A stretch of DNA of 64,000 bases from JAPLJM01 sp963708515 (GCA_963708515.1 CAVPSX010000023.1:1-64000), one strand, 5' to 3'. Positions 1 through 8,095 are shown, counted from the first letter of the stretch. The notes: a model not told the origin generated them from the letters alone. Program-made: numbers and translations.

Positions 1-242
1 CGAAATAGCACCCATCAATTTGTTATCGTTAATCTGACTCGGTTCACAATCCAATCCCTTTGAGGAATGGTGAAAGATTTTCTTCTGGATGCAAGACAGA
101 TCATGTAGAGGCGACAGCCGCAATCGAGCAGATACGGTCCATCACTGTAGAGCATATTTCATTGACAATATATGTTGATATGGCAATGATAAAAAAGGCC
201 GGTCACGCGAATAGGCCTAGGGAAAAAACTCGAATCTAGCGG
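1..242. other. Gene-free left edge
   Basis: I see no convincing coding frame, RNA gene or repeat in this stretch. It lies downstream of the stop of the SYLF gene and may belong to a gene cut by the window edge, but nothing in the sequence shows it. Confidence 0.4.
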
Positions 243-805
243 TCAACGCGCCTTGTAGCTGAATTTCTGCCCGCCGATGCTCGCTTCGTACATCAACCCA
301 CCTTTGGCCACGGTGAACGTCGCCATGCCCTTTTTGTATGCACCGGTGGCCTTCGCGTCATGCGCGCCGCCGCTTGCGCCTACAGAGGTACCCGCTGTTC
401 CAGCCTTTGCTCCTGCAGCAGCAGTAATGGCAACAGCAGACGCTTCCGCACCGAACTCGAAGTTGCGCTAGTGAACTCTTTGAACGCCCGCTGATCCTCG
501 AAAAAGATTATCTGGCTGTAAGCCTGTCCCCCTATCTGGGCGCCGACAGTAACTTGGGTCATTGAAGTATCTCCAACGTATTTTCCTTTTTCGTACACCC
601 GACCATTGCCATGCGCCCCACCGACAACGAGACCACCCTTCCCAATGCTTGGGAAAACCGCATAGCCGTATGCCGATTTAAAGAAATTGCCGCTCTCGAC
701 GGCCTTTTTAAAGATGTTAATCGTGTCCTCATATTCGTCCGCCCACGCCGGCGAAACGACCAACGCCATTGCACACAGAACAAGAATTAAAAAGATTCGT
801 TTCAT
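243..805 (-). pseudogene. SYLF (YSC84-like) domain secreted protein, frameshifted
   Basis: The reading starts at the ATG at 805 (MKRIFLIL, a signal peptide ending near AWA-D) behind a good GGAGG site. It continues with the SYLF pattern: an internal YGYAVFPSIGKGG-like stretch, then GGAHG and GAQIGGQAYSQIIFF. Around 465-472 the frame is lost. The expected continuation (NFEFGAEASAVAITA, ending IGGQKFSYKAR and TGA at 243-245) lies in the next frame, so one base appears to be missing. Full length would be about 187 residues, normal for the family. SYLF proteins bind lipids; bacterial members are periplasmic or outer-membrane associated. The shift may be a real mutation or a sequencing error. A promoter-like TTGACA-17-TACGTA lies at 854-882. 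Confidence 0.75.
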
Positions 806-853
806 CACCAAACTAGCCTCCTTCCATGTTTTAAAAGCACGATATATGGGATA

Positions 854-882
854 TACGTAATGGAAGCGCAATTGTATGTCAA
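854..882 (-). promoter_or_regulatory. Probable sigma70 promoter of the SYLF gene
   Basis: On the minus strand TTGACA (877-882) is followed after 17 bases by TACGTA (854-859), about 50 bases upstream of the ATG at 805. The -35 is perfect and the -10 is weaker. Confidence 0.5.
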
Positions 883-1143
883 GAGCAATTGTGATCCGCG
901 GACATATAGGGGCTAAGAGGTGGGAATCCCGGTATGTAGAAACACCTGTCACGAGCCGCATTCTATTTCGTTGACTTCAGAATTTGGCCGGTGGTTATTT
1001 CGATTTGAAGTCAAGCACCTTCGTTGAGGGTGGCAATTTGTGTAGCAGCAAGGAGCATATGCCTTTACCACATAGTAGAGAACTGGCATATAATCGAAGG
1101 CTCTATTTTAACTTCTCCCACTTTTTACCATTAACCGATTTTC

Positions 1144-1620
1144 CTATTTCGGCTGTGGGATGGCAGTTGCCTGAAAAGATGCCACCCGTATTCCTTGCTT
1201 TGTCTTTACAATAACCAAGACGAACCTATTGACCCCTTCTATCGTTTTCCCACGGGCAAAAACCTTCAGATTAAATTTTCCCGTCACCACAGCAGAGTTG
1301 TCAAATATTCGAGCTTTTGCTTCTTCGATCTTGATGGGGTCATATTTCCTTGATCCATTTTTGAATGCCTCAATAAACTGTGACTTGGATTCAACGAGCG
1401 CCGTTGCGTGAATGTGCATATAATTTTCGTTTAATAACTGTTCAAGACCAACAATATCGGCTTGGCTCACCAGTGACGCCCATTGTTGTGCTATATTCAT
1501 AGCCTCAGATTCACCGAAGGCATCAGCGCCAGAAGACTGTTCCTGTGCTCTCGCCACTACCCCAAAAACAGACAACATTGTGACAATTAGCATTAGCAAA
1601 ATTAGCCTTTGAACTTTCAT
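1144..1620 (-). CDS. Secreted SnoaL/DUF4440-like protein
   Basis: This 158-residue protein has a clear signal peptide (residues 1-25, cleavage after VARA-Q). A compact alpha+beta domain resembling the NTF2-like/DUF4440 fold follows: a helical start (EAMNIAQQWASLVSQAD), the LLNENYMHIHATALVESKSQF segment and a beta-rich end (NRFVLVIVKTKQGIRVASFQATAIP). DUF4440/SnoaL proteins are small cone-shaped domains that bind or convert small ligands; no substrate can be named here. The start ATG at 1620 is preceded by AAGGAG. It stands alone between repeat-containing spacers. The family assignment rests on motif recall and is moderately sure; export is well supported. Confidence 0.7.
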   Translation of the reverse strand: MKVQRLILLMLIVTMLSVFGVVARAQEQSSGADAFGESEAMNIAQQWASLVSQADIVGLEQLLNENYMHIHATALVESKSQFIEAFKNGSRKYDPIKIEEAKARIFDNSAVVTGKFNLKVFARGKTIEGVNRFVLVIVKTKQGIRVASFQATAIPQPK

Positions 1621-1711
1621 GATTCCATTTCTCCTTTTTGGGCTAATGTTTATAGTGGGCGGAACGTTTGTTTAACTAACTTAAATGTCGAGTGGTTTGA
1701 CTATCACGATT

Positions 1712-1815
1712 ACATTTGAAGTCATGCATTTTCATCAATGCTGGCATTTTACTGACTTCAGGAAGGCTTCAATAAAGAAAAGTTGCCTCATAATATTTCA
1801 AATAGCCAAATCACC
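1712..1815 (+). repeat. Dispersed intergenic repeat, 5' half copy
   Basis: This stretch matches the left half of the dispersed repeat family: a GATTAC-TTTGAAGTCA start, a catcaatg-tggcattt middle and TGACTTCAGGAAGGC. The right half, with the GCCGGAATCGCTG core, is absent. See the copies at 2640, 3476, 24115 and 24959. Confidence 0.55.
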
Positions 1816-1823
1816 GCAGTATC

Positions 1824-2150
1824 CTATGCTGCTTTCAGCGGCTGGATGCGTTTTATTTCATCACGGTGACTGTTCTGAGCATCCCACAGGTCAACAGCTC
1901 TTTGTGCGTTTAGCCAAAATTCCGGGGAGTTTCCAAATAACCTGCTTAGACGCAATGCCATTAAGGGTGTCAGTGACCTGTGTTCTCGCAACAATTCATT
2001 CATTGTCTGACGTGATACCCCAAGCGTTCCGGCAAGTCCGGACACAGTTAACCCATAATCGGGTATAAAATCCTCGCGAAGCATTTCCCCTGGGTGGGTT
2101 GGTCTTATCTTGCGATTTATTCTATTTGCTGAAATCATAGTAAGCCTCAT
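1824..2150 (-). CDS. higA: HigA-family antitoxin
   Basis: The 108-residue protein carries the HigA/VapI signature HPGEMLREDFI near residue 20, followed by a helix-turn-helix (LTVSGLAGTLGVSRQTMNEL) and the closing pattern LSRLFGNSPEFWLNAQ. HigA neutralises the ribosome-dependent mRNA interferase HigB and represses the operon. The ATG shares one base with the stop of the upstream toxin gene (TAATG at 2148-2152), so translation is coupled. The toxin-first order is typical of higBA. Length and domain order are normal for the family. Confidence 0.93.
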   Translation of the reverse strand: MRLTMISANRINRKIRPTHPGEMLREDFIPDYGLTVSGLAGTLGVSRQTMNELLREHRSLTPLMALRLSRLFGNSPEFWLNAQRAVDLWDAQNSHRDEIKRIQPLKAA

Positions 2151-2431
2151 TAATGGTAATCGGTTATTTCGACATCATATGCATCGCCATCAACGAATCG
2201 GAAGCATATGCGCCATTGGTCGTTAATCGATATTGCATGTTGTCCGCTTCTGTCGTCCTTCAAAGAATGAAGGCGGTTACTCGGTGGCGTTTTAAGATCG
2301 TCAATGCACGTTGCAAGGTCAATATATTCGAGTCTGCGTATAGCTCTTCTGAGAAGATCCGGTTTAAACCTTCTCGATTTCCCCGTTTCAAAAAGATCCT
2401 TTGTATGTTTATCAGAAAAGGTCTTTATCAT
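2150..2431 (-). CDS. higB: HigB/RelE-family toxin
   Basis: The 93-residue protein begins MIKTFSDKHTKDLFE and has the HigB landmarks KFKPD-like 'RRFKPDLLRRAIRRL', 'LHSLKDDRSGQHAISIN' and 'WRICFRFVDGDAYDVEITDYH'. HigB cleaves mRNA on the ribosome. A GTG at 2452 would add seven residues, but characterised HigB proteins start at MIK, and a consensus promoter (-35 2461-2466, -10 2438-2443) would put transcription start at or next to the ATG at 2431. No Shine-Dalgarno site precedes it, so the transcript may be leaderless. It overlaps higA by one base. Confidence 0.92.
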   Translation of the reverse strand: MIKTFSDKHTKDLFETGKSRRFKPDLLRRAIRRLEYIDLATCIDDLKTPPSNRLHSLKDDRSGQHAISINDQWRICFRFVDGDAYDVEITDYH

Positions 2432-2466
2432 GTGTTTATGATAACGCGTCACGTGACAATTGTCAA
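2425..2466 (-). promoter_or_regulatory. higBA promoter and operator-like inverted repeats
   Basis: On the minus strand TTGACA (2461-2466) and TATCAT (2438-2443) are 17 bases apart. TTATCAT-6-ATGATAA (2425-2444) is a perfect inverted repeat covering the -10 and the toxin start codon. The spacer holds the palindromes GACAATTGTC and GTCACGTGAC. A HigA-bound operator here would block the promoter, as known for other higBA operons. Confidence 0.65.
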
Positions 2467-2639
2467 GTTCTATTGTGCTTCCAGGATAAATTGCGATTGA
2501 AAAGGAATATTAAGTCAATATTTTGTATCATCACTGAATACCATTTGAAATCAATAGCTTTTACAGGTGCGGTCGGGTTGTGTAGTATAGGAAGTTGTCC
2601 TCAAATCGTCATGCTTGCCTTTTGATAGGGAGCAATACG

Positions 2640-2830
2640 CTCTATTTCCGATCGAAAGCAAGCATTTTCTTCAATGGTGCCGTTTTGTTGACTTCAGCAA
2701 GCTATACGTAACAAATAATCCAATTACTGATTTTTCAAGAGTGCCAAAACGCCGGAATCGCTGTCTATCTACAACTCCACGAACTTCAGGAAAATTGAAG
2801 TGATGATTACCGCTTGTAACCGGCACTTCA
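2640..2830 (+). repeat. Dispersed intergenic repeat, near full copy
   Basis: This copy contains both halves: AGCAAGCATTTTCTTCAATG, TTGACTTCAGCAAGC, ATCCAATTACTGATTTTTCA and the core GCCAAAACGCCGGAATCGCT. It ends near a GATGATTACCG that resembles the start of other copies. The rest of the 2453-2900 spacer shows a partial 5' copy at about 2527-2600 and no gene. Confidence 0.65.
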
Positions 2831-2900
2831 CACGGGTACGAATACCAGCAGCCACTGTAGTGGACTGTGACGGATTTCTTTGATGAGTGTTTTCATAAGT

Positions 2901-3332
2901 TCACTTTCGCTTTTCTTCCGGACGCGACGCGTAAATCCTGCTCGCCAACGCGAAGAAAAGTCCTGCGGACAGTCCGCACATGAGAATGCCCGTCAAACCC
3001 TCGATCGGGCCGAGGAGCCGCCAAGGTTTCGGCAATATCAGATCGCCGTAGCCAATGGTCGTGTAGGTGACTCCGGAAAAATAAAGCGCCGATTCGGCAT
3101 CGGGCAGGCATCCCGCCCACAGATAGAACAACGCCCAGACGGTGATCTCGGCCGCATGCATCAGGATCAGGAACAACGCCACGCGGATAAGCAACGTGGT
3201 GACAGGCCAGTGTTGCGTCGGCAGCGTGGCAGGCGATTTAATCAAGAACCGCAACAACAGTGCGAATCCGCTGGCATGCACGGTGACCGTGATGGCTACT
3301 AGAAAGCACGCGATGAGGATTTGCTCGAGCAT
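2901..3332 (-). CDS. Two-transmembrane potassium channel (Ion_trans_2)
   Basis: The 143-residue protein has an N-terminal membrane helix (residues 3-30), a second helix (about 45-70), the pore with selectivity filter TTIGYGD at 91-97, and a last helix (about 106-132) followed by a short basic tail. This is the Kch/MthK-type pore domain without a cytosolic RCK domain. It should pass K+ across the inner membrane as a tetramer; what gates it is not visible. The start is taken as the ATG at 3332; a TTG two codons earlier is possible and neither has a strong ribosome site. It stands alone, with repeat-bearing spacers on both sides. Confidence 0.88.
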   Translation of the reverse strand: MLEQILIACFLVAITVTVHASGFALLLRFLIKSPATLPTQHWPVTTLLIRVALFLILMHAAEITVWALFYLWAGCLPDAESALYFSGVTYTTIGYGDLILPKPWRLLGPIEGLTGILMCGLSAGLFFALASRIYASRPEEKRK

Positions 3333-3475
3333 GGTCAAGAGTTGCTATAGTCTGTACTACTAGGGAAACTATTCCAAGGATAACTACACATTTTATCAAC
3401 CATGCATCTTTTGGTTACAGCCCCTAATATAACAAGTAACTTATATCATGTTTATCAACGAACAACATCAATGAT

Positions 3476-3650
3476 TATCGATTAAAATCTAGCATTTTTA
3501 TTGAGGTTGACATTTTGTGGACTACAGGAAGGCATCAATAAAAAAAGCTGCATCACGATTTTTCAAGAGCGCCAAAACGCCGGAATCGCTGTCTCTACCA
3601 ACTGGATACTCATGCTCGGCAGTAAAATTAATGATTACCATTGATATCAC
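3476..3650 (+). repeat. Dispersed intergenic repeat, full copy
   Basis: This copy carries the left half (CTAGCATTTTTATTGAGGTT, GTGGACTACAGGAAGGCATC) and the core ATTTTTCAAGAGCGCCAAAA + CGCCGGAATCGCTGTCTC. It ends in AATGATTACC. It fills most of the spacer between the K+ channel and the receiver protein. Confidence 0.65.
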
Positions 3651-3661
3651 TGACAGTGCTT

Positions 3662-4699
3662 CTACCTGCTAGCATTGTTTTCCAGGATCTTATAGACATA
3701 AGAGTTCAGTTCGTTTAAACTAAATGGCTTTCTTAAAAGAGGAATTTTCTTTATCCGGCAGAGGTTAACAACATCCGGTTTCGGATTTCCCGTCATGAAA
3801 ATGAAACGTTCTGCGACATTTTTATGATAACTTTCTAAATTCTTGAAAAAATCGATACCATCCATAATGGGCATGCTTATGTCTGAAATGATAACGGCGT
3901 AGTATTTACGAATCGCTTTGCTTAATGCTTCTGCTCCATCCGGGGCTGTTTCAACATTTCCCAGCCTGCCCAACAATGCCGATAGTAGTTCTGCAATCGC
4001 TGGGGTGTTGTCGACGATTAGGATTTGCTCGTCCCATACAGGCTTCAATGCCCGGAAAGAATCGAATGACTCCATTTTTTCTCCGGTCGTCTCTATGTAT
4101 CTGTCAATACGACGAAGATGATGCTGCAGCTTTGGTACCACGGTTGAAAATTCGAGGCTCTCATTCTTCAGTGTATTAACCACATACAGGAACAGATTAT
4201 TCCATTCGGAGTATTCAGAGTCGATGATATATTCTATCATGGCTTTCTTACTCAGATTACCCGTCTCGATGATTTTTTGGATGTGCTCGATGTGCCGGTC
4301 GATTCTGTTTCTAGTGTCGAGATCCAAAAGGATGGCTTCTTCGATGATGGCCGTTTTTTTCTGGAAAAAGTCGAAAGCAGTCCCCATGATACTGACATGC
4401 AGAGCTTCGTCCTTGGCCAGGGATTTTAAAAACTTACTAAACTGGCCATCCTCCCGGAAAATTACGGCGGCTGTCTCATAAATTTCAAGGGCAGCCTTCT
4501 CGTTTTTTAAAAGCCATTCTATGATGTCTCTCATGAAAATACCCTTACCAAAAAAGAGGATTCTGGAAATTTCCCATAGATCCATTTTGGAAATTATTGT
4601 CTTAAATTTCCCTAACTCATTTTGGTTCTTCGGGTCATACCCTATATTCTGAGCAATTTCGATAATCTCGTCCTCATTCAACCTATCGATGTTAAACAC
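3662..4699 (-). CDS. Ferritin-like/receiver-domain two-part protein
   Basis: This 345-residue protein starts at GTG 4699 behind GGAGATG. Residues 228-340 form a response-regulator receiver domain with phospho-acceptor D273 (ISDISMPIMDG), D230, T303 and K324. Position 231 of the acidic pocket is N where D is common. Residues 58-205 are helical and look like a ferritin/rubrerythrin-type bundle: NEKAALEIYETAA (E67), KDEALHVSIM (E98, H101), MIEYIIDSE (E156) and LQHHLRRID (H193-194). A diiron or redox-sensing role is inference. The neighbour at 4925 is a bacteriohemerythrin on the same strand, which strengthens the O2/iron theme. There is no DNA-binding output domain. I do not recognise a named family for the whole architecture. 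Confidence 0.75.
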   Translation of the reverse strand: MFNIDRLNEDEIIEIAQNIGYDPKNQNELGKFKTIISKMDLWEISRILFFGKGIFMRDIIEWLLKNEKAALEIYETAAVIFREDGQFSKFLKSLAKDEALHVSIMGTAFDFFQKKTAIIEEAILLDLDTRNRIDRHIEHIQKIIETGNLSKKAMIEYIIDSEYSEWNNLFLYVVNTLKNESLEFSTVVPKLQHHLRRIDRYIETTGEKMESFDSFRALKPVWDEQILIVDNTPAIAELLSALLGRLGNVETAPDGAEALSKAIRKYYAVIISDISMPIMDGIDFFKNLESYHKNVAERFIFMTGNPKPDVVNLCRIKKIPLLRKPFSLNELNSYVYKILENNASR

Positions 4700-4924
4700 G
4701 TTTTCATCTCCGCAAGTACTTTACGCTATTTTAGTGAATCGTTATCTCTACTTATAGCCACAAACTTTGCCCGTCCCGTTGCATTCCACTATTCCCCGCT
4801 ATTGAGGCGTCTAGTTTTAAGAGCTTTTGTTTTCACAGTCAGAATATATGAAGAGGGATTCTGTGTGTCAAGAAGATGAGTCTCAAGATGAATATTGCCA
4901 GATGCACTGCATCTTAAAGTGAGT

Positions 4925-5314
4925 TCAGTTGATTTTGCTTAACTGCTTATCAAGGATGAGAATGTGGTGGGAAAACCAGTCCCAGACAAAGTTAAGCAGA
5001 TTAATGGAAGTCACGCGGCCATTTTTGTAGTATTCCTTCTGAGCTTCAAATAGACGGTCGATAAACCGGTTATGCTCATTCCTCTGCTCTTCATAACCGG
5101 CATACTGATGCTTCAGCATATAATCTTCTTCTGTCTTGAAATGCTCCTTAATATAGTTCTGCAAATTATCTAATATTTCTTCAATTTCCTTTTCATTTTG
5201 CTCGGAAAATTGCTGTCCAATAGCTTGATTTAAAATTTTGATAATTTTTTTGTGCTGATTATCTATTTTAGATACGCCAACCGAATATTCCTTCTTCCAT
5301 TCAATCAGGGTCAT
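4925..5314 (-). CDS. Bacteriohemerythrin
   Basis: The 129-residue protein has the four-helix hemerythrin fold and begins MTLIEWKKEYSVGVSKID. Ligand positions match the canonical numbering closely: H21, H58, E62, H81, H117 and D122 are present. The position of the usual fifth His (HxxxH) is Q77 (QRNEH). Bacterial hemerythrins bind O2 at a non-haem diiron centre and serve in O2 delivery, scavenging or sensing. Loss of one His ligand could change O2 binding or redox behaviour. It lies 225 bases upstream of the ferritin-like/receiver gene on the same strand and may be co-transcribed, though no promoter was resolved. Confidence 0.9.
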   Translation of the reverse strand: MTLIEWKKEYSVGVSKIDNQHKKIIKILNQAIGQQFSEQNEKEIEEILDNLQNYIKEHFKTEEDYMLKHQYAGYEEQRNEHNRFIDRLFEAQKEYYKNGRVTSINLLNFVWDWFSHHILILDKQLSKIN

Positions 5315-5790
5315 AAACTCCTCCTACAGACAAGTGGCACGATAAAAAATCGCTTCAGCCAAAATGCTACCAATAGCAGGGTTAATATATACTGGGTTTC
5401 TCCGTCCGAATTTCACATGTTAATGTTGCATAATGATTGGACATTGTCAATGCTATGGTGCAGCAGGATTACCACTTGAAAGGGTGCACACCTTACGAAA
5501 TTACCGGATACTCTCTTTCAGGAAGACACAAATAAAGCCAGAGGAAAGAAATATTGGCAATCCGCATGTCTACATTTCAAACCGGACTCAATAATCTTAC
5601 CAGTTCCACCCACCACTCGCTTTGTATTTGAATCAGAGCAGTGGCCTATTTATCCATTGTTGACGGAATAAAATCCATTGATTTATTTTGAAAAAAAGGA
5701 TCATCTTCTGACCATGTCACAGTACAGATGAAGACGATCCTATCCAGACTTTTTTATACGAAAATTTATCCAAGAACGGAGGATACAGAC
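5315..5790. other. Spacer with a weak repeat trace
   Basis: No gene is seen. At about 5468-5545 a degenerate piece of the dispersed repeat (GGATTACCACTTGAA, then TCTTTCAGGAAGACA) is visible. The last bases hold the GGAGG site of the next gene. Confidence 0.4.
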
Positions 5791-6567
5791 ATGAAGGTTC
5801 TGGTGGAAAAAAAGGATGTGATCTGCACGGTCATCATCAATAGACCCGAGAGCAGAAATGCCGTAGACCGGGAAACGGCGACACTACTTGTCGAGGCTTT
5901 CGAAGATTTTGAACGGGATAGCAGCCTGCTTGCGGCTGTGTTGTATGGTGAAGGGGGTAACTTTTGCGCCGGAGCTGATCTCAAAGCCATAGCCCGGGGT
6001 GATCTGAGCGCAGTCAACAGCCTAGATTCTGACATGTCCAAGCCGGGTCCGATGGGTCCAAGTCGTATGAGAGCATCCAAGCCTGTCATTGCTGCCGTAT
6101 CCGGTTATGCCGTAGCTGGAGGATTGGAGCTGGCTTGCTGGTGTGACCTGCGGGTCGTGGAGCGGGACGCCGTTTTCGGGGTCTTTTGCCGGCGCTACGG
6201 TGTCCCTCTCATCGATGGCGGCACGCAACGCCTTCCTCGTTTGATCGGGATGAGCCGCGCGTTAGACATGATTCTCACAGGACGCCCTGTCAGTGGTGAG
6301 GAAGCCTTTGTCATGGGACTGGCCAACCGGCTCGTTGAACGGGGAACAGTAAGAGAGGGAGCGGAAGCATTGGCTCTTCAGATCGCCGCCTTCCCCCAGT
6401 CATGCATGCGCAGTGACCGTCAGTCCGTATATAGGGGATTTGATCTGCCGATGGATGAGGCAACGGATCTGGAATTTCGCCTGGGTATGGAGGTGATTGC
6501 TGCAGGTGAGCTGCAGGCAGGGGTGAAGAAGTTTTCGCAGGGAATAGGGAAACACGGTCGTTTCTAA
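5791..6567 (+). CDS. Enoyl-CoA hydratase/isomerase (crotonase) family protein
   Basis: This 258-residue crotonase-fold enzyme has the expected INRPESRNAVD start, an oxyanion-hole region GGNFCAGADLKAI, the second oxyanion loop (AVSGYAVAGGLELACWCDLRVV) and GVPLIDGGTQRLPRLIG. The hydratase Glu at the second loop position is replaced by the 'VFCRRYGVPLIDGGTQRLP' context seen in EchA-like members, so the exact reaction is not assured. It acts on acyl-CoA thioesters in the cytosol. The ATG at 5791 follows GGAGG with good spacing; an in-frame ATG at 5728 would add 21 residues unlike family N-termini. It stands alone on the plus strand. Confidence 0.9.
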   Translation: MKVLVEKKDVICTVIINRPESRNAVDRETATLLVEAFEDFERDSSLLAAVLYGEGGNFCAGADLKAIARGDLSAVNSLDSDMSKPGPMGPSRMRASKPVIAAVSGYAVAGGLELACWCDLRVVERDAVFGVFCRRYGVPLIDGGTQRLPRLIGMSRALDMILTGRPVSGEEAFVMGLANRLVERGTVREGAEALALQIAAFPQSCMRSDRQSVYRGFDLPMDEATDLEFRLGMEVIAAGELQAGVKKFSQGIGKHGRF

Positions 6568-6650
6568 AATGAAGCTGTCAACCAGTTGCACACTTCGATC
6601 GGAAATCAATGAACGCAACTGGTGTTGGGCGGCGAATCTTCTCCAACATC

Positions 6651-7466
6651 TCAATAGCCGGCCGGATCAGGGCTTTCCCAGTCGTTGATCTTGCAGATAA
6701 ATTCCGGCAGCAGCAGAATCTCCGCCTGATTGTTTGCGGGCATGTTTTCGCGCGCCCGGATGTAGCAGCCGTTGCACACATGGACCATGTAATTCGTCCT
6801 GACATTCGCTAGCATGTGGCTCAGGCCCTGCTCGGTGTGACAGCAGGCCGGGGCGCCGATGCGGTTGACGGAGAGCCCCTCGATTTTGTCGAAGACGGCG
6901 TTGGTCGATTTCAGGTCCATGGGGGACGGGGCGAGTTTTCTATGTAGCCTATAGCAGCCTGCATAGTAGTCGATTGCTCCACGCCACTGCATCGGCGGGA
7001 GCGCCTCCTCCAGCAGCCTGGGATAAAAGACGATGTCCGCCTCCGGGAAAGCATGCCTGAAGATGGGATAACAGGGCGAACAGAAAATCACGATTTTTTT
7101 TGCGCCCAGCGCCCGGGCCAGTTCCAGGTTCATCCCGATGAATTCCTGCGAAAGCGACCGGCATTCGGCCAGGGCCTGCTCGTCGCGTTGCTTGATCGCC
7201 GGCCGGTAGAGATAATTGCCGCAGCAGTACTCCTTCGACAGGAACGTGTAGCTCACTTTGCAGCGATCCAGAATCCGGGCATATTGCTGAAGGACATGCG
7301 GGATCAGAAAGGGGATCTGGCAGCCGGAGATGACAACGTTCTCGGCCCGGCGGTCGTAGGGAAGCCCCCATTTTTCCAGTATTTCGACGCGATTGGTCAT
7401 GTTCACGTCCGCATTGCCCGTTTCACGGATCGACTCCACGGTTTTTTTATCGATGAGCGAGTGCAT
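6651..7466 (-). CDS. CCG-domain (heterodisulfide reductase B-like) cysteine-rich protein
   Basis: The 271-residue protein carries paired cysteine-rich motifs: CCGNYLYRP and FCSPCYPIF in the first half, then YYAGCYRLHR, ACCHTEQG and CNGCYIRAR in the second. This is the CCG arrangement of HdrB, GlpC and LutA-type proteins, which bind an unusual Fe-S cluster and take part in electron transfer. No flavin or ferredoxin domain is attached. ATG 7466 has GGGAG upstream and lies 4 bases after the stop of the preceding gene, so the two form an operon. Its electron partner is not in the window. Confidence 0.82.
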   Translation of the reverse strand: MHSLIDKKTVESIRETGNADVNMTNRVEILEKWGLPYDRRAENVVISGCQIPFLIPHVLQQYARILDRCKVSYTFLSKEYCCGNYLYRPAIKQRDEQALAECRSLSQEFIGMNLELARALGAKKIVIFCSPCYPIFRHAFPEADIVFYPRLLEEALPPMQWRGAIDYYAGCYRLHRKLAPSPMDLKSTNAVFDKIEGLSVNRIGAPACCHTEQGLSHMLANVRTNYMVHVCNGCYIRARENMPANNQAEILLLPEFICKINDWESPDPAGY

Positions 7467-7470
7467 GGAA

Positions 7471-7989
7471 TCAGCTCCCTTCCTTGAGAAAAAAGCGCCA
7501 CTTGCAGAAGGCCTCTGCGGGGTGCGGATCGGGCGGCGCAAAGAGACATTCCACTTGAATTTGCTCGTCGATGACCTCGGCAAAGCTGGCGAATTCCCCC
7601 CGGTGCATATCCTTGCAGACGAACTCGCCGATTCCACGCTTGAGCCGGGCAACCTGTATCGGACAGGACGGCACGGTCAGAATCACCTCGTGATCAGATT
7701 CGAGAATCTCATATCCGATCAGGATCGCCCAGGGGAAGAACCTCAGGGCCTTGACGAATCCCTTCAAGCCCTTTTCTTCAAGGGGGAATCTTTTGACCAG
7801 ATCCTTGGCCGCCATGCCGCCAACACGATCCCAGACGCGTTCATTGATGCGCTCGGCCACGGGCTGGCCGAACTGTTCCGCCGTGTAGAGAAACCAGAAG
7901 GCGTCGACGACCCGGAAGTTCCACAGCAGAAACGCGATATAATTTTTCAGCTCCGGCGCTTCCATATTCTCGAATATTTTCATATTCAT
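7471..7989 (-). CDS. DUF6125-like protein
   Basis: The 172-residue soluble protein begins MNMKIFENMEAPELKNYIAFLLWNFRVVDAFWF. It has conserved-looking stretches LKGFVKALRFFPWAI, VPSCPIQVARLKRGIGEFVCKDMHRGEF and a final CLFAPPDPHPAEAFCKWRF. Two cysteines (in SCPIQ and EFVC) and one in the tail could bind metal. I associate it with the DUF6125 family of anaerobes, which has no known function. It is the first gene of a tight pair with the CCG protein (4-base gap), suggesting a joint role. GGAGATACCCGT precedes the ATG. Confidence 0.65.
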   Translation of the reverse strand: MNMKIFENMEAPELKNYIAFLLWNFRVVDAFWFLYTAEQFGQPVAERINERVWDRVGGMAAKDLVKRFPLEEKGLKGFVKALRFFPWAILIGYEILESDHEVILTVPSCPIQVARLKRGIGEFVCKDMHRGEFASFAEVIDEQIQVECLFAPPDPHPAEAFCKWRFFLKEGS

Positions 7990-8095
7990 ACGGGTATCTC
8001 CTCGAAGGAAGTGGCGTTTGGCGCAACAGGGACTTTTTTTCGATAAGGGAATGTACGAAGAAAGAGTGTGTGTGTCAATTAAAATAGTGGCTTGC

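Noticed and set aside
2640..3650. CRISPR-like array made of the repeats
   Set aside because: Copies are degenerate, more than 100 bases long, irregularly spaced and not interleaved with equal spacers; no cas genes.
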